Origin: Sequoia sempervirens | Taxonomy: Eukaryota; Streptophyta; Pinopsida; Cupressales; Cupressaceae | Assembly: GCA_007258455.2 (NCBI GenBank) | Contig: VDFB02000003.1 | Coordinates: forward strand, 42,721,986 to 42,785,985 | DNA length: 64,000 nt | Reading direction: 5' to 3' | Shown: piece after piece, positions 35,178-48,246 of the stretch | Layout: each line of letters begins with the position of its first letter | How positions within the stretch are numbered: the first letter of the stretch is position 1 | Program-made: the position numbers and the translations under genes | The notes under the pieces: model-generated | Told to the model about the DNA's origin: nothing | Database searches by the model: none | Seen by the model: only the letters and a program-made list of their open reading frames with translations

Positions 35178-35434
35178 AAAAGAATATGCCTTTAGATGAT
35201 AAAATGTTGCCTGTAGGCTTTGGACATATTTCAGTGTCTACAGTCTTAAATATGGAAACTTTGTTAATGTTCTTGAAAGAGAAAGAAACCAAAGAGAAGC
35301 TCGGGCTCATTTTAATGAGGCTCTTGTAGCTAAACTAGGAATAAAATAGAATATTGCATTTGCTAAAGTGCTTGTCAAACTTATAGGTGGAAAAAAGCAT
35401 CCCTTTGGTACATGGAAGACTCAAATGATATATA

Positions 35435-35857
35435 GGAGAGGACCCAGTAGTTGTGCACCCTAACTTCACGCTTCTCAAAATCCTACTTGGAAATTTCAAA
35501 TCACTCCAATTTTTTTACAGCAGCTTACTTGGCAAGTCCCCTGCTTATAAATTTTGTTTCAGGGCCACATCATCAAATATGATGCCACATCAATATGCTT
35601 TTTGTCAAGGTGTCCAAAAGACCCAAAACAAACCTGTTACCAATACTTGTGCATTCGCATCATGGGTAGTTGAGCGTTGATGTGGCATCACATGATTGGT
35701 TGCTTTTTAGATCAAAGGAATACATTTTGTTTAAGTTAAGGTAGTCATGTCACAACTATTGGGCATTATATAAACAACTACTATCACAACTATTGGACAT
35801 TATATAAACAACTACTATCTCAACTATTGAAACGCACTCAACTACTGGGTCCTCTCC
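35435..35857. mobile_element. 423-bp MITE with 19-bp perfect TIRs
   Basis: The left end GGAGAGGACCCAGTAGTTG is repeated exactly as its reverse complement at 35839-35857. The interior is non-coding. Near the right end a 35-bp unit containing 'caactattgg.cattatataaacaactactat' is duplicated in tandem (about 35753-35822). No clear target duplication could be settled because the bases outside the repeats are TATA-like on the left and CCTAG on the right. The superfamily is therefore undecided, and no transposase is encoded. Confidence 0.7.
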
Positions 35858-35882
35858 CCTAGAAGATCAAGGTAACAAGGAG

Positions 35883-38140
35883 TGGGAGGATATCAAAGAT
35901 GAGTAGCCAAGAGGAGAGTTGGAACACATAAGTCCTCGTGTTAATCTTGCCCAAGCAATAGCCAACTTAAGAGCTAAGTTGGCTAGATTACAAGCTAAGA
36001 GGGATGCAAAAAAAATTAAATTAAGATTATACAACCTTGGGAATGTGGACCAGCAAAGTCATAGAAGACAAGGAAACCCTAGAGGTGGAAGAAAAAATTG
36101 AGGAGCTAGACATAGTAGATTGCAGATTTTTTATTGGCCTCTCTTAAATGTAGAAAGGTACAAACAATTCAACTTCATTGGGATACCCACTTATCCTAGC
36201 CTAGTAACTATAAAGATGAGGTCTAAGCTCATAAAATTTAAAGGAAATAATGTTGTCTCTGGAGATGACCATCTCAAAGATTTTAATAACCTCGTTGATG
36301 ATTATAAAATTGAAGATGAGGACGTGTTGGTGAAGTTATTTGTTCAACCATTGAATAGTGTAGCTAGAGAATGGTATAAAAACCTACATAATTCTAATAT
36401 TGAGTCTTGGGAAAAAAAAACATAATATATTTTTATAGAGCAGTATAGCGATAAAATTGATCCCAAGTTTATTATAAATAAATTTATGAATATCTCAAAA
36501 GGATCAAATGAATATGTATTAGATGTCAACACAAGATTTGTCAAGTTAATGTCTAAGATTCCAGCTCATATGAGGCCAAATCAGTCAATGTGTTTGGTCC
36601 TATATTGCAATGCATACGATGCAAAGATGGGGTGCATGTTAAGAGATAAGGAGCCCTAAACATTAAGAGATGCATTCAAAATTGCCTCTAATATTGAGAG
36701 CAACAAAAAAGCTTCTAAAAAAGTGGGCAAAAGGAGCAATGCGAAGATCTTGTCAAATGACAAAGGACGGAATAGTAATGCCCCAATTGCTAAAGACAAG
36801 ATGGATCAAATAATGCATGCCTTGAAGGAGTTGAGTTACAAGGCGGCAAAGAATGATAAAGGTATGAATAATGAAAGGTGCAGTCATGAGAGAAATGATA
36901 GATCACCCAAATTGTTTGATCAACCTTATAAATACAACATGGGGCAATGGAAAACCCATGGTAGAACAGTCCAAAGGAGTAGCAAATAAAGAGACCCCTG
37001 ATCCTCTAAAGAAGATAGGTGTTAATAATGCAAATAATACTCCTTGGCGCATGGCTTGTTAGATGCCACATTCACCTTTGCGGTGTGTTGTTGCCTTGGT
37101 GATCATGAACTCAAATGAAGACTGTGATGAATGCAATGACAACAATCATGGAGCAAATTAAAATGTAGATCAGCAAAACATCATGTTGAAGTTGGTGGTC
37201 ACAAACAAGATTCAGAGGATTGGAGATATGTTGAAAGTTTCCACCATCAACAAGTGTTCTATGATGAAGAAGAGGAAGAATAGTATCATATTCATAATGT
37301 GTACTCTTCCATAAATGGTTTCAAGGCCTTCTAAGAAAAAAATCAGAGCTTTGACCTCAACAACAATTGCTCTAGTCAAGAGTGATCACAATCTAAGGAG
37401 CGAGACAAAGTCTGATGGGAGGTCTTGCGGTGGGAAATGCTATAAGTATTTTCATTAAAGAAAATTATAAGGAACAAGGTCCTCAGCCAAGGGAAATGAA
37501 TAAGGAAAAAGACAAAGAGAACACAAAAAATGAAGATAAAAATGTAGGATTCTAAATATGAAAACAAAAAATCTAAATGTCAAGAAGATTCAGCCCACAA
37601 AAGCACATGTGACAATTGAGAAGGAGAAGTCAAAACAAGGTATTGTAGATCATACGCCCCCTTCTCCTTCTGTTACTTTTCTAACAAACCATGACCCAAG
37701 TACGTTCTATTGGACACGGCCCATGTATTAAGTCAAATCAAAGTCTTGGTGCAATTAATGGAAATGATGTGGATAGCAAAACATAAAGACAAAGCAATAG
37801 CTCTAATCTGTAACACACCTGCAAATCAACATGGTGGCAACAAAGGTCACAATGAAGATCACAACAAAGAAGCAACAAAAGTGACAAAACGAAACCATAA
37901 AACAGATTGTACAAATAGGCTTAATGTGTATCTAAGAACCACATTGAACAGATGCCCATCTAAAATGGACCCTTTCTATGCTACACTTTTTATAAACAAT
38001 AAGTTAATAAGGAATTGTATGAATGATTCTAAAGCTTCAATAAATATCATGCCTTTGCAAGTGATGAATCAATTGGGTTTGCAAGTCACTAGGTCTTTTA
38101 AGAAATGTTTTATTATGGACTCAAAGAGACATCATTTTAA
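35883..38140 (+). pseudogene. Ty3/gypsy Gag-protease remnant
   Basis: A different gypsy family on the plus strand. An N-terminal helical segment at 35919-36101 ('LRAKLARLQAKRD') precedes a Gag core ('YKQFNFIGIPTYPSL', 'GDDHLKDFNNLVDDYKIED', 'LFVQPLNSVAREWYKNL') to about 36700, then a lysine-rich tail. A protease start follows at 37960-38130: 'DPFYATLFINNKLIRNC', 'DSKAS' where D-S-G-A-S is expected (38025-38039), then 'MNQLGLQVTRSF'. At least five stops and frameshifts interrupt it. No reverse transcriptase follows, so it is truncated after protease. Confidence 0.75.
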
Positions 38141-38180
38141 ATCATTCTATAATAAAAACATTTATTTTCTTCCATTCTAA

Positions 38181-40012
38181 TTCTTTTGAAATCATTTTAA
38201 ATTTAAAAAGATTAAATAATCATTTTCATATGAAAAATCAGCAAACCCCCAAATCCTCCATTGATGAATGTTCAAAAATCCTTTTTTTTTTAAAACAAAA
38301 AAAATCTAAAAAATTAAAATTACCCTGTTGATTCATACATGCACAACAACACTCTTTTGCATTAAAATTTGAATTTCTCAATCTCTTAAATATTGTCATA
38401 GCTTAACCTCAAAATACAAGTTTTCAAAAATTTAAAATATAACAAATAAACTACAAATTCAAACCTAAATCATTTCTATAGAATGATGTCATATGAATCC
38501 ACCTTATGCGGGCATGGCTAAAGAAAATGATTTCATTTTAAATGCAAGTAAAATTAAAGAAATTATCTTCTTTCACAAGTGAAGCAATTGAGAAGAGGGT
38601 TTCTTTCATGCACTCAATCCCAAAAATCTGAATCTATCATGAGTAATCAACAAGTTCCATCAAAACCAAGTGTGATAAGAGCTACTAAAACACATTAACC
38701 CAAAATGACATTTCGAATATAACCACCATTGCAAAAATTAACCTAGATTTGAATATTCAAGTGAACAAAAAAACTATACCTACACACTCAATTCACATCT
38801 CAAGCATTTACCTGCATCATATATATAATAGCCCAAGTAATGTAAAATTTCCACCGGAATACAACATCACATAAATCATATACTCATGACCTCCAAAATA
38901 GTTCAATGTCAATATGCATCATCTAAACTTGAAAATACAATAATTGACAATTATCTAAAATGCCAACACAATAATAATATCCATCTATGAATATGTATAT
39001 ATATATACATCTGTAGAGATAGAATCAATTATAACCATTGTTGAATCCAAATGTGTGAGTATCATATACATCACACAATATACAATCAAAATCTAGATGC
39101 AAATAAAAAATTATTTTTGACAATATTTCAACGACACAAGAAGAAAATATAACGATCATCAGAACTAAATCCATAATCACAAAATAAACAAGGGCAAATG
39201 CCAAATACCGAAGGCATTACACATTCCCCACACAACTAACAGAGTTTCATCCATCAATAAGAGATCATTTGTATGATAAAATGACAGCAAGAGGACATAT
39301 ATTTATCTCATTTTGCCATCTTATAGAACAAAACCAACATTCTTTATCAACTTAAAATTATAAAATACGATGTTAACAGAATTTCTTTGTACTACAACAG
39401 CAATAAAACCTCCTCAATTTTTTTTAAATAACAAGACTTATTCCCAGCAAGAAATCTGCTTCTACTGTAAAAAAAATCACATTCTGCAATAGGTGATTTA
39501 AACATTTATAAAACCGGAACGGAAGGCCCCTAATTAATGTATCCTTCTCTAAACTAGCTCCTTTTTACAAATAGGATATAGGAAGGACAAATGGTAGCTT
39601 TTATTTTACATGATATAACTCAATTCATTCTGTTTTTTCACTGGATATTCTTAGAATTTTTTGCCTTTTATCGATCTGCTTTAGCTGCTACCTCTTAAAA
39701 CATTTTTGACCGTCAATGGAAAATAAAGATATCTGTTTTACCCTTTCACAATTTAGTCACAGTACAACACCCTAAAGGATAACGAGTATGTTGAGTGCCA
39801 GACTCATGATTTAAAAAGGAAGTGCAGACATATTTCCTGCTTCTGAATTTTAGTAAGGCTATGGTCTCATGGAAGGGGCAGTGGTCACTAATATTTCGCA
39901 GTGGGTGCTGCTAACAAAGAACTAAATGATGGTGGCTCTTATTTTGCAAGATAAGATTCGAATTTATTCTATAGCATTTTTTTGAAGTTTTCCTCATCTC
40001 CTTAAACCTCCC
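38181..40012. other. Gene-free AT-rich stretch
   Basis: No feature was recognised on either strand. Short poly-T/poly-A runs and a TA tract (about 38995-39010) occur. It separates the gypsy remnant from the duplicated segment downstream of the coiled-coil gene. Confidence 0.4.
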
Positions 40013-40440
40013 ACTCCATAGAAATTGATCTTGTAAGTCCCCTACATGGGGCCACTTCCTAATTATAGTCAACATTTACATAGAGCTTCAGAACAGACAA
40101 TAGAAATCAACATATTTAATGCATAATTTTAAACCTGAATCTTGCCGCTCAAGGTCAATAAGGACTTGCATTCTCTAAGGCATATTGATAGAAAGACAAA
40201 AATTGCATGACTAGTTTAGAAATAGAAAACTCCATAGAAATAGATCTTGTAAGTCCCCTACATGGGGCCACTTCCTAATTATAGTCAACATTTACATAGA
40301 GCTTCAGAACAGATAATAGAAATCCACATATTTAATGCATAATTTTAAACCATAATCTTGCCATATAAGGTCAATAAGGACTTGCATTCTCTAAGGCATA
40401 TTGATAGAAAGACAAAAACTGCATGACTAGTTTAGAAAGG
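40013..40440. repeat. 215-bp tandem duplication
   Basis: Two head-to-tail copies start ACTCCATAGAAAT (40013 and 40228) and contain 'gtaagtcccctacatggggc' and 'agagcttcagaacaga'. They differ at only a few positions, for example 'cctgaatcttgccgctc' against 'ccataatcttgccatat', so the duplication is fairly recent. Non-coding. Confidence 0.9.
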
Positions 40441-41079
40441 CGTAGCAAAACCATTTCTCATAGGCCCCATGAAAAACAAATATCTCAATCAATAGAAAAC
40501 TACCAAAGAAGGATAATTTCCAGAGGATGCAACCAAATCATCCCTAAAAAAATTTATTACTGCAAATACAAACACTATTGTGATCATTTGAACATAGATA
40601 TACACTCCATCAATAATTGTAGAGAAACCAAGACATTTTGGAAGCAAGCATAACTACTGTCTTGACGCAAAAGGACAATATAACTAGTTGAGGATGGCAC
40701 GGCAAAGCCACTTCTTATCAGCCCTTTGAGTTAACATATAGCTGGATCAATAGTAATCTATTACAGAAAGATGATATCCTGGGAAGGATAAATTTGTAGA
40801 TTCCTTGAAAAGTGTAACCAATGCCACTATGATCATTTGAACTTGGAATTTTATCTACTTACAGCAACAGTTATACACATACCAAGAGATTTTGAAAGCA
40901 AATATAATTAGCATCTTGATGCAAAAGTACAAGATGGCTTTGAAGGCCAAAAAATTTTACTGCTGTCAAAAGTGAGAGCAAAGAAGAAATGTTATGCTAT
41001 TGCTTAGTAAATGGCTCAAGTGCAATACAAAGCCTGCATTTTTACATCATCCCGAATATGTGCAATTTTATAGAGCTAC
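40441..41079. other. Gene-free 3' flank
   Basis: No coding similarity. It may be partly a third, diverged relative of the adjacent repeat: 'aaaggcgtagcaaaacca' near 40436 and 'gatggcacggcaaagccact' near 40693 look related, as do 'gatcatttgaac' words near 40581 and 40831. Confidence 0.35.
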
Positions 41080-41322
41080 ATCTGAGGAATTGATCCCATA
41101 GATTGACAGGCCAAAACATAAGCAGGTGAAGATTGTACAGATGCTATAGGAGACTAAAATGAGTTTGGCTGAGAAGTTGTATCAAGGATTAAGTTTCTAG
41201 ATCTGAGGAATTGATCATATAGATTGACAGACCTAAACATAAGCAGGTAAAGATTGTACAGAGGCTATAGGAACCTAAACATGAGTTTGGCTGAAAAGTC
41301 GTATCAAGAATTAAGTTTCTAG
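41080..41322. repeat. 121-bp tandem duplication
   Basis: Two copies start ATCTGAGGAATTGATC (41080 and 41201) and end 'aagtttctag', with roughly ten differences. They lie about 420-660 bp beyond the stop codon of the minus-strand coiled-coil gene, so they could fall in or near its 3' untranslated region. Non-coding. Confidence 0.9.
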
Positions 41323-41741
41323 CATATTCCCCAGAATTCACCTTCAAGCAGAAAAGGATGCACGTTAATTTCATTTAACAAAACTTTCTCATTTACAGAA
41401 GTAAATATGTAGAAACAGTTGCAGAGTGAATACACCATGCAGTAGTTCTACATCTGAAAAACATATTCCGCACTAGCACGTGACCAGTAAATAACACACA
41501 CATGGACACCCCGGCCTATCATAGAGCTAATGCTAACATAAAGGATGCTATTGGTGGGCAGGTTCAGGGATGAGCTCTTGCATCTATGACCAGAAAAAGA
41601 ATGCAGTTCCCTGATCTGTCTCCAAAAGTAACTAATGACATTATTTGGCTTCCAAATCTCTTGATTCACTGGGGCTTTTGCCTCAACAGAAGCTCCTCCA
41701 CAAGAGTAATTCCTTGTCCATAAGGTACCTTATAATAGATA

Positions 41742-44700
41742 CTAGAGGCCCTTTGAACTTCTTAAGCGGGCCTGCTGGCCTTCTAATCTTGCTTCTAGTA
41801 ACTTTGCCTTCAAACTGTTTTCTCGTATACCTTTAGACCGATCAAATGAAGTTTTGAATCTTTCAGAATCAGGAGAAGCATGATGATGACTCCACTGGCG
41901 GGTTGGGCTTGCTAATCCGTGCATGGGTGCTAAGCCACTATCTAGCAGGTGGTCTATGCCGCTGCCAACAGATTGAAACCTCCATGATGTCTGACTTGGA
42001 TAGAAATCGGTCATATTATCTGGATCCTGCTTTACAACACTGCATTCTGATTGAACAGATTCAGTTCTGGCTAAATTATTGCTTCCGTGCTTTGACAGTT
42101 TCCCTTGATCTTGGGTGTCATTTCCCAAGTTTTTCTTGCTATGCAGTCCCTCCGGAGCATGCTTTCCTTCAATCTGAGAAGACCTATTGATTAAATCCTG
42201 CTTGTTTGCTTTCGCTCTGCCCCCCTCTGCTAGCCTCATAATATCTACCTGACTGCCTTTGAACTTCTCCAATAAATGTGTTTTGCTTTTGTGCCATGAT
42301 CTAGCACTCCCTAAGTGATCTTCAAATGATATCTGCTGCTCACTGGATTTCTCACCCTTGGAATCCTCCTGGAATGATATCTTTTGGTCACGTGATTTTC
42401 GACCCTTTGTTTTGTCCATGCTTCCAACAGATGCATACCCCCACTTGTAACTTCTAATATTATTATCATCCACACTATCCCTGTTTATTTCAAGGGAATG
42501 AAGGTCGCTATCTGCAGAATCTTCATCGCCAGCATCTTGAGGTGCACTTACAGTCCCATTTAAGTGCATTGATTCAAGTGATTGTCTTCGGAACATATCT
42601 GTGTGTATATCATCCTTCTGGTACTGCATCTCATTCCTGAAGTTGTTTACTCTTTTGGCTTTCAAAAAGGACTCAAGTTCACTTCTCAGTCTATCCATAA
42701 TTTCATTTTTTTCATCAAGATCAAAACGAGCTTCAGCCAGCTTCATTTGAACCCTTTCTTCCCTCCAGATTTCAGCCAACTGAAGAATTTGCTGTCCACT
42801 TGCAGCCTCCTTTCTGACCTTGGCTGATTCCTCTTTTTCATCTTCTGCCTCTAACTTATCCTCCAGAATTTCTTTTGTCAATTCATCACAGAAATCCTCC
42901 ATTAATTCTCTGGATTTCCTATCCCTCTCCATGTCTTGCAATGTCTGTGCAAATGCTGTTTTTATTTCAGCTATCTCTCGTGCTAGCTTTCTATGCAGGC
43001 TCTCTGATCTCCTTCGCAGCTTTCTTTCATCTTCAAGTTCTTCCCTGACAGATTGAACAGCTGCTCTGATTTTCTCTTGCTCCTTGCTTTTCCACACCAT
43101 CTTCTCATCTGCAATTCTTTTGATTAAGTTATCAATTTGGTGGCGGTCAGCTTTCTGTTCTTGCATCAATTCTTGAACCCGGGTTCGAGCATGGTCTAAC
43201 TCCACTCGCAATGCTGTTACCAAGGACATACTTGATGAATGCTGCTCTTCAAGGCTCCATATACGGTTCAAGACCTTCAACAACTCTGTTGAAGTTGCCA
43301 GACTATAGCCTGATTCTCTTGGTCGTATCTTTAGGTCCAGGGAGCTTGTTGGAGTGATTGCTTGATTATGAGCTCCAACCTGCCACAAAATATATGAATA
43401 AATCTTAAGACTAGAAAAACAAAGTTTAAAAAAATTATCATTGAAAAGGTATTTCATTGATGCATGACCATGTGGTCTAATGTTTAGATTGTTAGTTGTT
43501 AAGCAAATGATCCTCTGTTCATGTTCTGTGGCGGACGTTTGTTGTTGGCTATGGTACTTAGTGCATGAAAGTTGGCCCTTAGTGGACTGTGTTGTATTGT
43601 ATGGGTGTGGACTCCATTTAAAAACCCTATCTAATTAAATTCAAAAGAAAAAGTTATGGCAATCAGTCTTAGGTAGCATAAGGCCTATAAGATTAAAGCT
43701 TGAATAGTCCTAAGCAAATGACTGCAGATCTCAAACTCACTGCCTTCCAGATATGGAACATTAACCTGCATAATTTCTCTAATGCACACCAAATACAAGC
43801 ATTTCATACAGGTAATGACAGTTCAGATAGATATTCTTGTGGAACATATGCTAAGAACAAAGGTAGTATATGGGTTTGTTTCTCCTGTTCTGTTTATCCA
43901 CGTTACTGTAAACTTTGAATGGAAAAATGGGGTGTTTTCGGGCTCTGACACATTTCTAATGCACACCAAATACAAGCATTTCATACAGGTAATGACAGTT
44001 CAGATAGATATTCTTGTGGAACATATGCTAAGAACAAAGGTAGTATATGGGTTTGTTTCTCCTGTTCTGTTTATCCATGTTACTGTAAACTTTGAATGGA
44101 AAAATGGGGTGTTCTCGGGCTCTGACACATTTCTAAAAGAGGACAGCTTAGAGGCTGCCTAATATATTTTAACTGTTTTCCTTAACCATGCAGCTCTATT
44201 ATGACTGGTTGCAAAAATGGTAGGCCTGTTTGGTAAGTATCCACCTTATCTAACCATTCATACACAAAAGCTGACTTCATTTTCAAGTCCCCCAACTACT
44301 GTACCATCAAAACCCGTATGTTCGGGTAAGGGCTCAAAGGAGCTTGCGTATCAGTAACAGAAAATTGGTAGATGACTATAAGTAGCTCAGAAGCTAATCA
44401 TATTCCAGTGCAGGAGCATTCTGACAAACTACAAGATGAATATATAATTATTAATATCTAATGATTAAAGCATATAATATATTTTTAGGGAGCAGAATAA
44501 GCAGGAATAAAGAAGCGGAATTCTTAGTAGATGAGGAATAGAGTAAAGCAGGATATATTTATTTCAATTTTTTTTCCTATTTTATTTGCATGGAATTAGG
44601 AGCCAAGTTTTTCTATAAGTAATTTTTTTGGTGTGTGTAACTCCTTTAAATTAACAGAATCTGTCATTGTGTTTTACTGTTGTATTGGTTGAGATGCCGA

Positions 44701-47700
44701 AGGACTAAGAAAAAACAGAGATCATACAGATACTTAGTACTGGAACAAAGCCGCTGCATCAGTTGGTATCAGAACTGCTTTATCATTTATTATGTCAGAG
44801 CTACTGCATCACATCCATCCTGAAACCAAAAAGGTAAAGGGATAAGTATGGTACCTCTACCGAGCTGCTACAGCTTGCTGGTGATATGGCCTGGAGAGCG
44901 CCACCATTTCTGTCAATAGATCCTTGCTGCTGTATCAATGAGGAAGCAATTTGTTTTCTGAGGCTACCATTACTTGGTACTACCTGAAGTTCCAAGTGAA
45001 TTGTAAGTATGTCTAGAAAAAATAAACCCGTCTAAAAATGTCTGCCAAAATATATGTACAACTTCAAAGCACGGTGACAAAAAGAGGCAATAATAAAACT
45101 GTGAAAACTAGTAGACGCAGCACAAAAGATAAATCATGTGCACAAACTGCAAGCATCCACTGATTCCTGATTAGGAGTTAAAATATAGAAAATTTGCATG
45201 TTAAATAACTGAACAATTCATTGCCAAGAATGTGACACATTAACATTGTCTCAGAATCCATAGCCAAGAACAGGATACATAAATATTTTCTCAGTAAGGA
45301 TAATGATTGACAGAATTCTGATGTATGAATTTGGCATCATCATAACTGCAACAGGATTGACAATGTGGAAAATGTACAATACTATTTAAAACCAACCCTG
45401 TAAAATGCACAATTTCCAGCATTAATATCAATATGCTTACTGAGACTATTTATAACGGAAATGAAATGAATTTCACTCTAGAGTCTATGTTAAACAATAC
45501 ATCAGGATGAATGCTTGGGAAAAAAAAATCATAGACGGATGAGCCACATATCCAACCTTTCAAACTATCATATGTCAACCTCCAAACTAAGTTATCAAGC
45601 AAAGGTGAAAAACAAAGTCAAAAAATTCATCAAAGCATTTCCTAAACTATGCAGATGAATGGATGCCAATATAGATGCAACGTTGTGAATATCAAATACA
45701 TGTACATTGTAAACATATGGTTAAAGCCAAATTGATTGTCCTACAAAGTATGCAATGAGCAGACTACTCAGTTTTGAATAATTAAGTGACAAAGACAATA
45801 AGACAGAGTCTAAGGAATAATAAATGCATTGTAACAACTGAAGAGATTCATTACAGAGTGAGATATATAAGTTAACCTCTTCTTCCCAACTGAAGAGATT
45901 AATACATCATCAGTTGGAAAGCTTGTCAAAAATAGACCACACTGAAAGTACTACAAGTAATCTTTATCAAGAAGAGATTACACTGAATAAAACAGAAAGC
46001 CCGAAAGGGTTATACGTGATTTGTAACAAAATGAACTCAATTAGGTGTGCTTAACAGAAAATTATTGCTTGATTAGGTTCCTCCACAGACCAAAATGAAG
46101 GCCAATATGTAAAAGCCGCAACCATAGCAAATTATTACTTAAAAAGAAGCTCCACAAAAAAATGTTAAATCCAACTCATCTGTAGACCAACTTGAAAACT
46201 CTGCAACAGCTCCAAAAAAGTTGACTAAAATGCTTACAAGAACCCCCTAACTCACACTGACTATGGAAAAACTCTGCAATAAGTACACAAATAGTTGATT
46301 CCACTTCATTTCCACAAGAAGCAATTTAAACTCAAATGTATCCTATGAATCTTGAGTTGTATTATAAATATGCTCCTATCAATTGATTAATCATCAACAT
46401 AAATTGTAAAGTTTCTGGAAACAACTGTGTAGCATTTTTTGTTATATTGACATTTCAGATCACATTCCATGATCCATCATCAGGAAGAGAATGAAAATGC
46501 ACAGCTGTTCCAGATTTTTACAATTTATGTTATGTACTGTGGAAATATCATGTCTTTAATCATTGACAGTCAAATGAAACCTTTGCCTTTATTCTTATTT
46601 GGTGACGACCTAACAACATTCTTAAAGCATTCATATTTATATAATCTCTATCCTTGACCATTCTCCAAAAATAAGTGAACAAAAACGTAAGGACCTGTAG
46701 GTGACTATCTGAAAATAACATTTAAGCATTTTAGCTCCAAAAAGGGGAAAAGGCTGAATGTGACGTTTAAGATATCAGCCAATTTAAAGCCACTGAGTTT
46801 TCATACCCTGTCACAGAACAACTCTGATTTCATTAAACATTCTACACCATGGTGAATTCATATATATTTTTTGGGCTTATAAATGAGAGATTACAAGTTC
46901 AATACACAGGAAAACAAGAAAAGTAAAACAGCATAGTTTTTTCTGTGCTTCATTAGCTCAATAAAATCCACAGCCCCGATCAAGCAGAATTCGAGGGGCA
47001 TCAAGCACCCAAGTAAACAAACACAAAAAACACACCAAACCCATTCATTATTTTAAAATCATGAAACAAGGTCCTATCATCAAATATTCAGGTTTTTGTT
47101 TATGAGCAGGATCGCCATAAGATTTAAAGATATCACACACTGATCCCAAAAGCCTATCAGTAGAAAAGGGCAACAAAAAAAAATAACGAAAAATGTATAA
47201 ACTCTTGCCATCTCATGATTTAACACAGAATCCACAGCTCCACTCCAATCCAAATTCAAGAAACATCCAACATCCGTCCGCATGAACAAACAACAAAAAA
47301 GCTCATGTCATCCCAGGATTCAAAATAAAATACACGTCTCCAGTCCAAACTAATTTAAGAAACATCGAATACTCCATGAACTAACACCAAAACACAACAA
47401 ACCCGCTAGTTATTTCACGACACCAACACTAACTATTCAAACACCAATCCAATTCCAATCCAACCAAATTAAAGTGACATCAAACCACCCACATCCTCAA
47501 CCACGAAAAACGCATCACATCCAACAAAAAAGTTCACTTCATCCAATGATTCAAACCCAGGACCACAACTTTACGCAATTCAATTCAACAAAAATCTAAA
47601 CATTCACATTTACAAACACAAAAAATATATCGAACCCACTAATCAATTCACTAAAATAACACAAAATCGAGCTAAAATCACCTCAACGTTCACAACCAAG

Positions 47701-48246
47701 CCACACATTCAATGTAACCGAATTCAACAAACAACAAAACGCCCACATTCATAAACACACCCAACCCACTAAGCATTTCACCACACCAACACAAAATATT
47801 TCAAAAAAAAAACAAATACCCCATTGGTCTTCAGAAACCCTTACCTGACACCTCGGACTGTGAGGAGGATCAGCAAGATGCGAAGGCAACTGCAGAAGCT
47901 GCGATCTATCTTTTCCTCCTCCATCCCTTCCAGAAAGCCTCCCACTTTTCTTCATTCCCCCTGAAAGTATCGGGATCTCCTGCAACTCCCACAAATTAGC
48001 AGCCAGCTTTCTTGCAGAAACACACTCTTTTCTCATTACCGTTGAGGGGCGGGGCTCCTCTTCTACTCCAAAACCCCTCAAGCCATTATCATCATTACCA
48101 TCGTCAAAAGACATAATGGGCGTAGTGCAGGGCCCGCCCCTTTTCCCTACAAAAATTGCGCGCTTCAACTTTATAGCACTGTTTGCTTTCGAACTTGCTG
48201 GCGAGGATGAATAGTAACAATAAGCCGCTCTTCTCTTCTTCTGCAT
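41742..48246 (-). CDS. Coiled-coil protein, At5g41620-like, three exons
   Basis: Three minus-strand exons join in frame with no stops. Exon 1 is 47845-48246 (402 nt, ATG at 48244-48246, donor CAG|GTAAGG). Exon 2 is 44855-44983 (129 nt, acceptor TTCAG, donor GAG|GTACCA). Exon 3 is 41742-43379 (1,638 nt, acceptor GGCAG, stop TAG at 41742-41744). All junctions are phase 0, giving about 721 residues. The N-terminus has the basic 'FVGKRGGPCTTP' motif and 'SARKLAANLWELQEIP'. The exon 2/3 junction has 'AISPASCSSSVE' then 'ITPTSSLDLK', followed by 'TSTELLKVLNRIWSLEEQH'. About 250 residues of heptad-rich coiled coil run to 'ESFLKAKR', then a Ser-rich, charged tail. This order matches the plant At5g41620/At3g20350/At1g50660 family, whose function is poorly known. 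The introns (2.86 and 1.48 kb) carry repeats but no disabling change was seen. Confidence 0.88.
43455..43650 (+). mobile_element. Possible degenerate SINE in intron 2
   Basis: An A-box-like string (CCATGTGGTCTAATGTTTAG, 43468-43487) is followed about 40 bp later by a poor B-box-like 'tgttcatgttctg' and, about 120 bp on, by an A-rich end. The layout is that of a tRNA-derived SINE, but the B box is weak and no target duplication was found. Confidence 0.3.
43776..44133. repeat. 177-bp tandem duplication in intron 2
   Basis: Two head-to-tail copies contain 'aatgcacaccaaatacaagc' (43781 and 43958) and end 'gctctgacacat'. They are almost identical, with only about two differences seen, so the duplication is very recent. 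A long open frame with a repeated peptide is a by-product because 177 is divisible by three. It lies inside the second intron of the coiled-coil gene. Confidence 0.92.
44984..47844 (-). other. Intron 1 of coiled-coil gene
   Basis: A 2.86-kb intron with GT...AG ends, AT-rich and without recognised transposon, RNA gene or alternative exon. From 47000 to 47760 it shows drifting 'caaacccactaatcatttcac'-like words that suggest an old, diverged tandem repeat of about 100-120 bp (copies near 47030, 47400, 47630 and 47760). Confidence 0.6.

Noticed and set aside
35008..35310. 100-codon minus-strand frame
   Set aside because: Runs across a SINE and its poly-A tail.
41903..43056. Several plus-strand frames opposite exon 3
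   Set aside because: Shadows of the coiled-coil gene on the other strand.
43782..44162. 126-codon plus-strand frame with a duplicated peptide
   Set aside because: Intronic tandem duplication of 177 bp on the opposite strand of a real gene.
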